DNA of 14,349 bases from NCBI GenBank assembly GCA_900542175.1, contig UQNC01000047.1, positions 1 to 14,349 on the forward strand. Reading direction: 5' to 3'. The notes below the pieces were generated by a model, which ran no database searches, was not told the DNA's origin, and saw nothing but the letters and a program-made list of their open reading frames with translations. Origin of the DNA: an uncultured Collinsella sp. GTDB taxonomy: Bacteria; Actinomycetota; Coriobacteriia; Coriobacteriales; Coriobacteriaceae. Each line of letters starts with the position of its first letter. Position 1 is the stretch's first letter. Positions 12,985 through 14,349 of this stretch are shown in pieces. A program made the position numbers and the translations under genes.

Positions 12985-14349
12985 ATGAAGACCATCAAGC
13001 TTGCTCCCGGTGAGCGCCTCGCTACCAACCAGCTCAACCGCAAGGGCGTGCTGCCGCAAAACATCGTCGACGCCGCCCGCGATATCGTGGCCAACGTGCG
13101 CGCTAACGGCGATGCCGCGGTGCGCGATTACTGCCAGCGTTTTGATGGTGTTGAGCTGCAGAGCTTTCGTCTGCCGCAAGAGCAGATTGACGCCGCGCTC
13201 GAGGGCCTCGATCCTGCCTTTGTCGCCGCGCTCGAGAAGGCCGCGCGCCAGATTCGCGAGTTTCACCAGCGCGAGGTCGAGCAGAGCTGGTTTACCACGC
13301 GCCCGGACGGCACGATGCTCGGCGTCAAAGTGACCCCGCTCGCCGCGGCCGGCATCTACGTGCCGGGCGGTCGCGCGCAGTATCCCTCCACCGTGCTCAT
13401 GAACGCCATTCCCGCCAAGGTGGCCGGCGTCAAGCGCGTGGTCATGGTGACGCCGCCGCAAAAGGACGGCCTGATCAGCCCTTATACGCTCGCCGCGGCC
13501 AAGCTCGGCGGCGTAGACGAGATCTATATGGTGGGCGGCGCCCAGGCCGTGGCCGCGCTGGCGTACGGTACCGAGACCATTCCGTGCGTCGACAAGATCA
13601 CCGGCCCGGGCAACGCCTTTGTCGCCGCGGCCAAGCAGATTGTCTCGGGCGACGTGGGCATCGACATGGTCGCCGGCCCCTCCGAAGTCTGTGTGCTGGC
13701 CGATGCCACGGCTAAGCCCATGGTGGTCGCGGCCGACCTGATGGCCCAGGCCGAGCACGATCCGCTGGCCGCCTGCTATCTGGTGACCTGCGACGAGCAG
13801 TTTGCGCGCGAGGTCGAGGCGGGTATCGACAGTCTGGTGGCGCAGTCGCCGCGTGCCGAGATCACACGCGCCTCGCTTGATAACGAGGGCACCATCGTGG
13901 TGGCCGCCGATATGGCTGCCGCCGTCGAGGCCGTGAACACCGTGGCGCCCGAGCACCTGGAGCTGCACTGCAAGGATGCGATGGGCCTGCTCGGTGGCAT
14001 TCGCAACGCCGGCGCCATCTTTGTGGGCGCCTGGAGCTCCGAGCCGCTCGGCGATTACGTTGCCGGCCCCAACCACACGCTGCCGACCGGCGGCACGGCC
14101 ATGTTCTCCAATCCGCTTTCGGTCGAAGAGTTCGTTAAGCGCTCGAGCGTTATCTACTATACACCCGAGGGCCTGCTCTCCGACGCTCCCGCTACGCAGC
14201 GCCTGGCCGAGGCCGAGGGCCTGTGGGCACACGCGCTTTCGGCCGCGCTGCGTCGTCGCGTGCTGGAGCAGGGCGAGGATGCCGTGAGTGCCGAGTCGCT
14301 GGCCGCGGCCGACCTGACCAAGGTCGCCTGGCCGGGCGACCTTGGTCAA
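12985..14349 (+). CDS. hisD: Histidinol dehydrogenase HisD (3' end beyond window)
   Basis: HisD performs the last two steps of histidine synthesis, oxidising L-histidinol to L-histidine with two NAD+ and a bound zinc. 455 codons are visible with no stop. Zinc ligands and catalytic residues are all present at near-E. coli spacing: Gln255 and His258 (AQAEHDP), catalytic Glu323 and His324 (APEHLEL), Asp357 (LGDYVAGP), His364 (NHTLPTGG) and His416 (EGLWAHA). ITGPGNAFVAAAK is the family signature. ATG 12985 has AGGGGAT just upstream. The usual C-terminus falls near residue 425-431, yet the frame runs on (EQGEDAVSAESLAAADLTKV) to the window edge. This is either a longer tail or a fusion to the next gene. 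Confidence 0.94.
   Translation, partial: MKTIKLAPGERLATNQLNRKGVLPQNIVDAARDIVANVRANGDAAVRDYCQRFDGVELQSFRLPQEQIDAALEGLDPAFVAALEKAARQIREFHQREVEQSWFTTRPDGTMLGVKVTPLAAAGIYVPGGRAQYPSTVLMNAIPAKVAGVKRVVMVTPPQKDGLISPYTLAAAKLGGVDEIYMVGGAQAVAALAYGTETIPCVDKITGPGNAFVAAAKQIVSGDVGIDMVAGPSEVCVLADATAKPMVVAADLMAQAEHDPLAACYLVTCDEQFAREVEAGIDSLVAQSPRAEITRASLDNEGTIVVAADMAAAVEAVNTVAPEHLELHCKDAMGLLGGIRNAGAIFVGAWSSEPLGDYVAGPNHTLPTGGTAMFSNPLSVEEFVKRSSVIYYTPEGLLSDAPATQRLAEAEGLWAHALSAALRRRVLEQGEDAVSAESLAAADLTKVAWPGDLGQ

Noticed and set aside
12211..14349. A 712-codon open frame on the minus strand
   Set aside because: It lies antisense to HisG and HisD, whose catalytic motifs are clear. GC-rich codon use at third positions leaves the opposite strand open. 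Its translation is rich in His, Gly and Arg and shows no domain.
1..14349. CRISPR arrays, tRNA or rRNA genes, transposases, phage genes
   Set aside because: No regularly spaced repeats, cloverleaf sequences, rRNA segments or mobile-element proteins were seen on either strand.

Overview
The window is high-GC, densely coded, and every recognisable gene lies on the + strand. Gene content (mannose-family PTS, Kdp-type regulators, HisZ/HisG histidine biosynthesis) and base composition suggest a gut anaerobic actinobacterium of the Coriobacteriia, such as Collinsella. That is an inference from gene style; there is no rRNA or marker gene here.

Region 1 (1-3699) is a sugar-uptake operon. It holds the 3' end of a SIS-domain protein with a FrlB-like tail, then PTS mannose-family IIA, IIB, IIC and IID, then a TIM-barrel sugar epimerase resembling fructoselysine 3-epimerase FrlC. 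The SIS plus epimerase plus Man-type PTS combination suggests import and breakdown of an Amadori-type or other amino sugar. IIB carries an in-frame amber stop at codon 115, with the rest of the protein intact behind it. Rho-independent terminators lie between the SIS gene and IIA and between IID and the epimerase.

Region 2 (3700-5192) is a decay zone. It contains the last 37 codons of a second SIS paralogue, two copies of an imperfect inverted repeat flanking that relic, a strong terminator, and the 3' half of a KdpD-like histidine kinase. The kinase has lost its N-terminal half, has a one-base frameshift in a T run and a damaged H-box.

Region 3 (5182-10372) looks like an intact potassium/sodium module: a KdpE-like response regulator, a structured 203-bp leader, a P-type ATPase whose membrane motifs match the Na+/K+-ATPase (type IIC) group, and two half-length TrkA/KtrA-type RCK proteins packed 2 and 10 bp behind it. 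A strong terminator follows. No TrkH/KtrB-type channel is present, so the RCK pair may act on the pump or on a channel encoded elsewhere. This is the best candidate for an undescribed system in the window.

Region 4 (10373-10961) holds an eroded AEC-family (auxin efflux carrier-like) permease.

Region 5 (10962-14349) starts a histidine operon: a 5' stem-loop, a fused HisZ-HisG protein, and hisD, which runs off the window edge already longer than a normal HisD.
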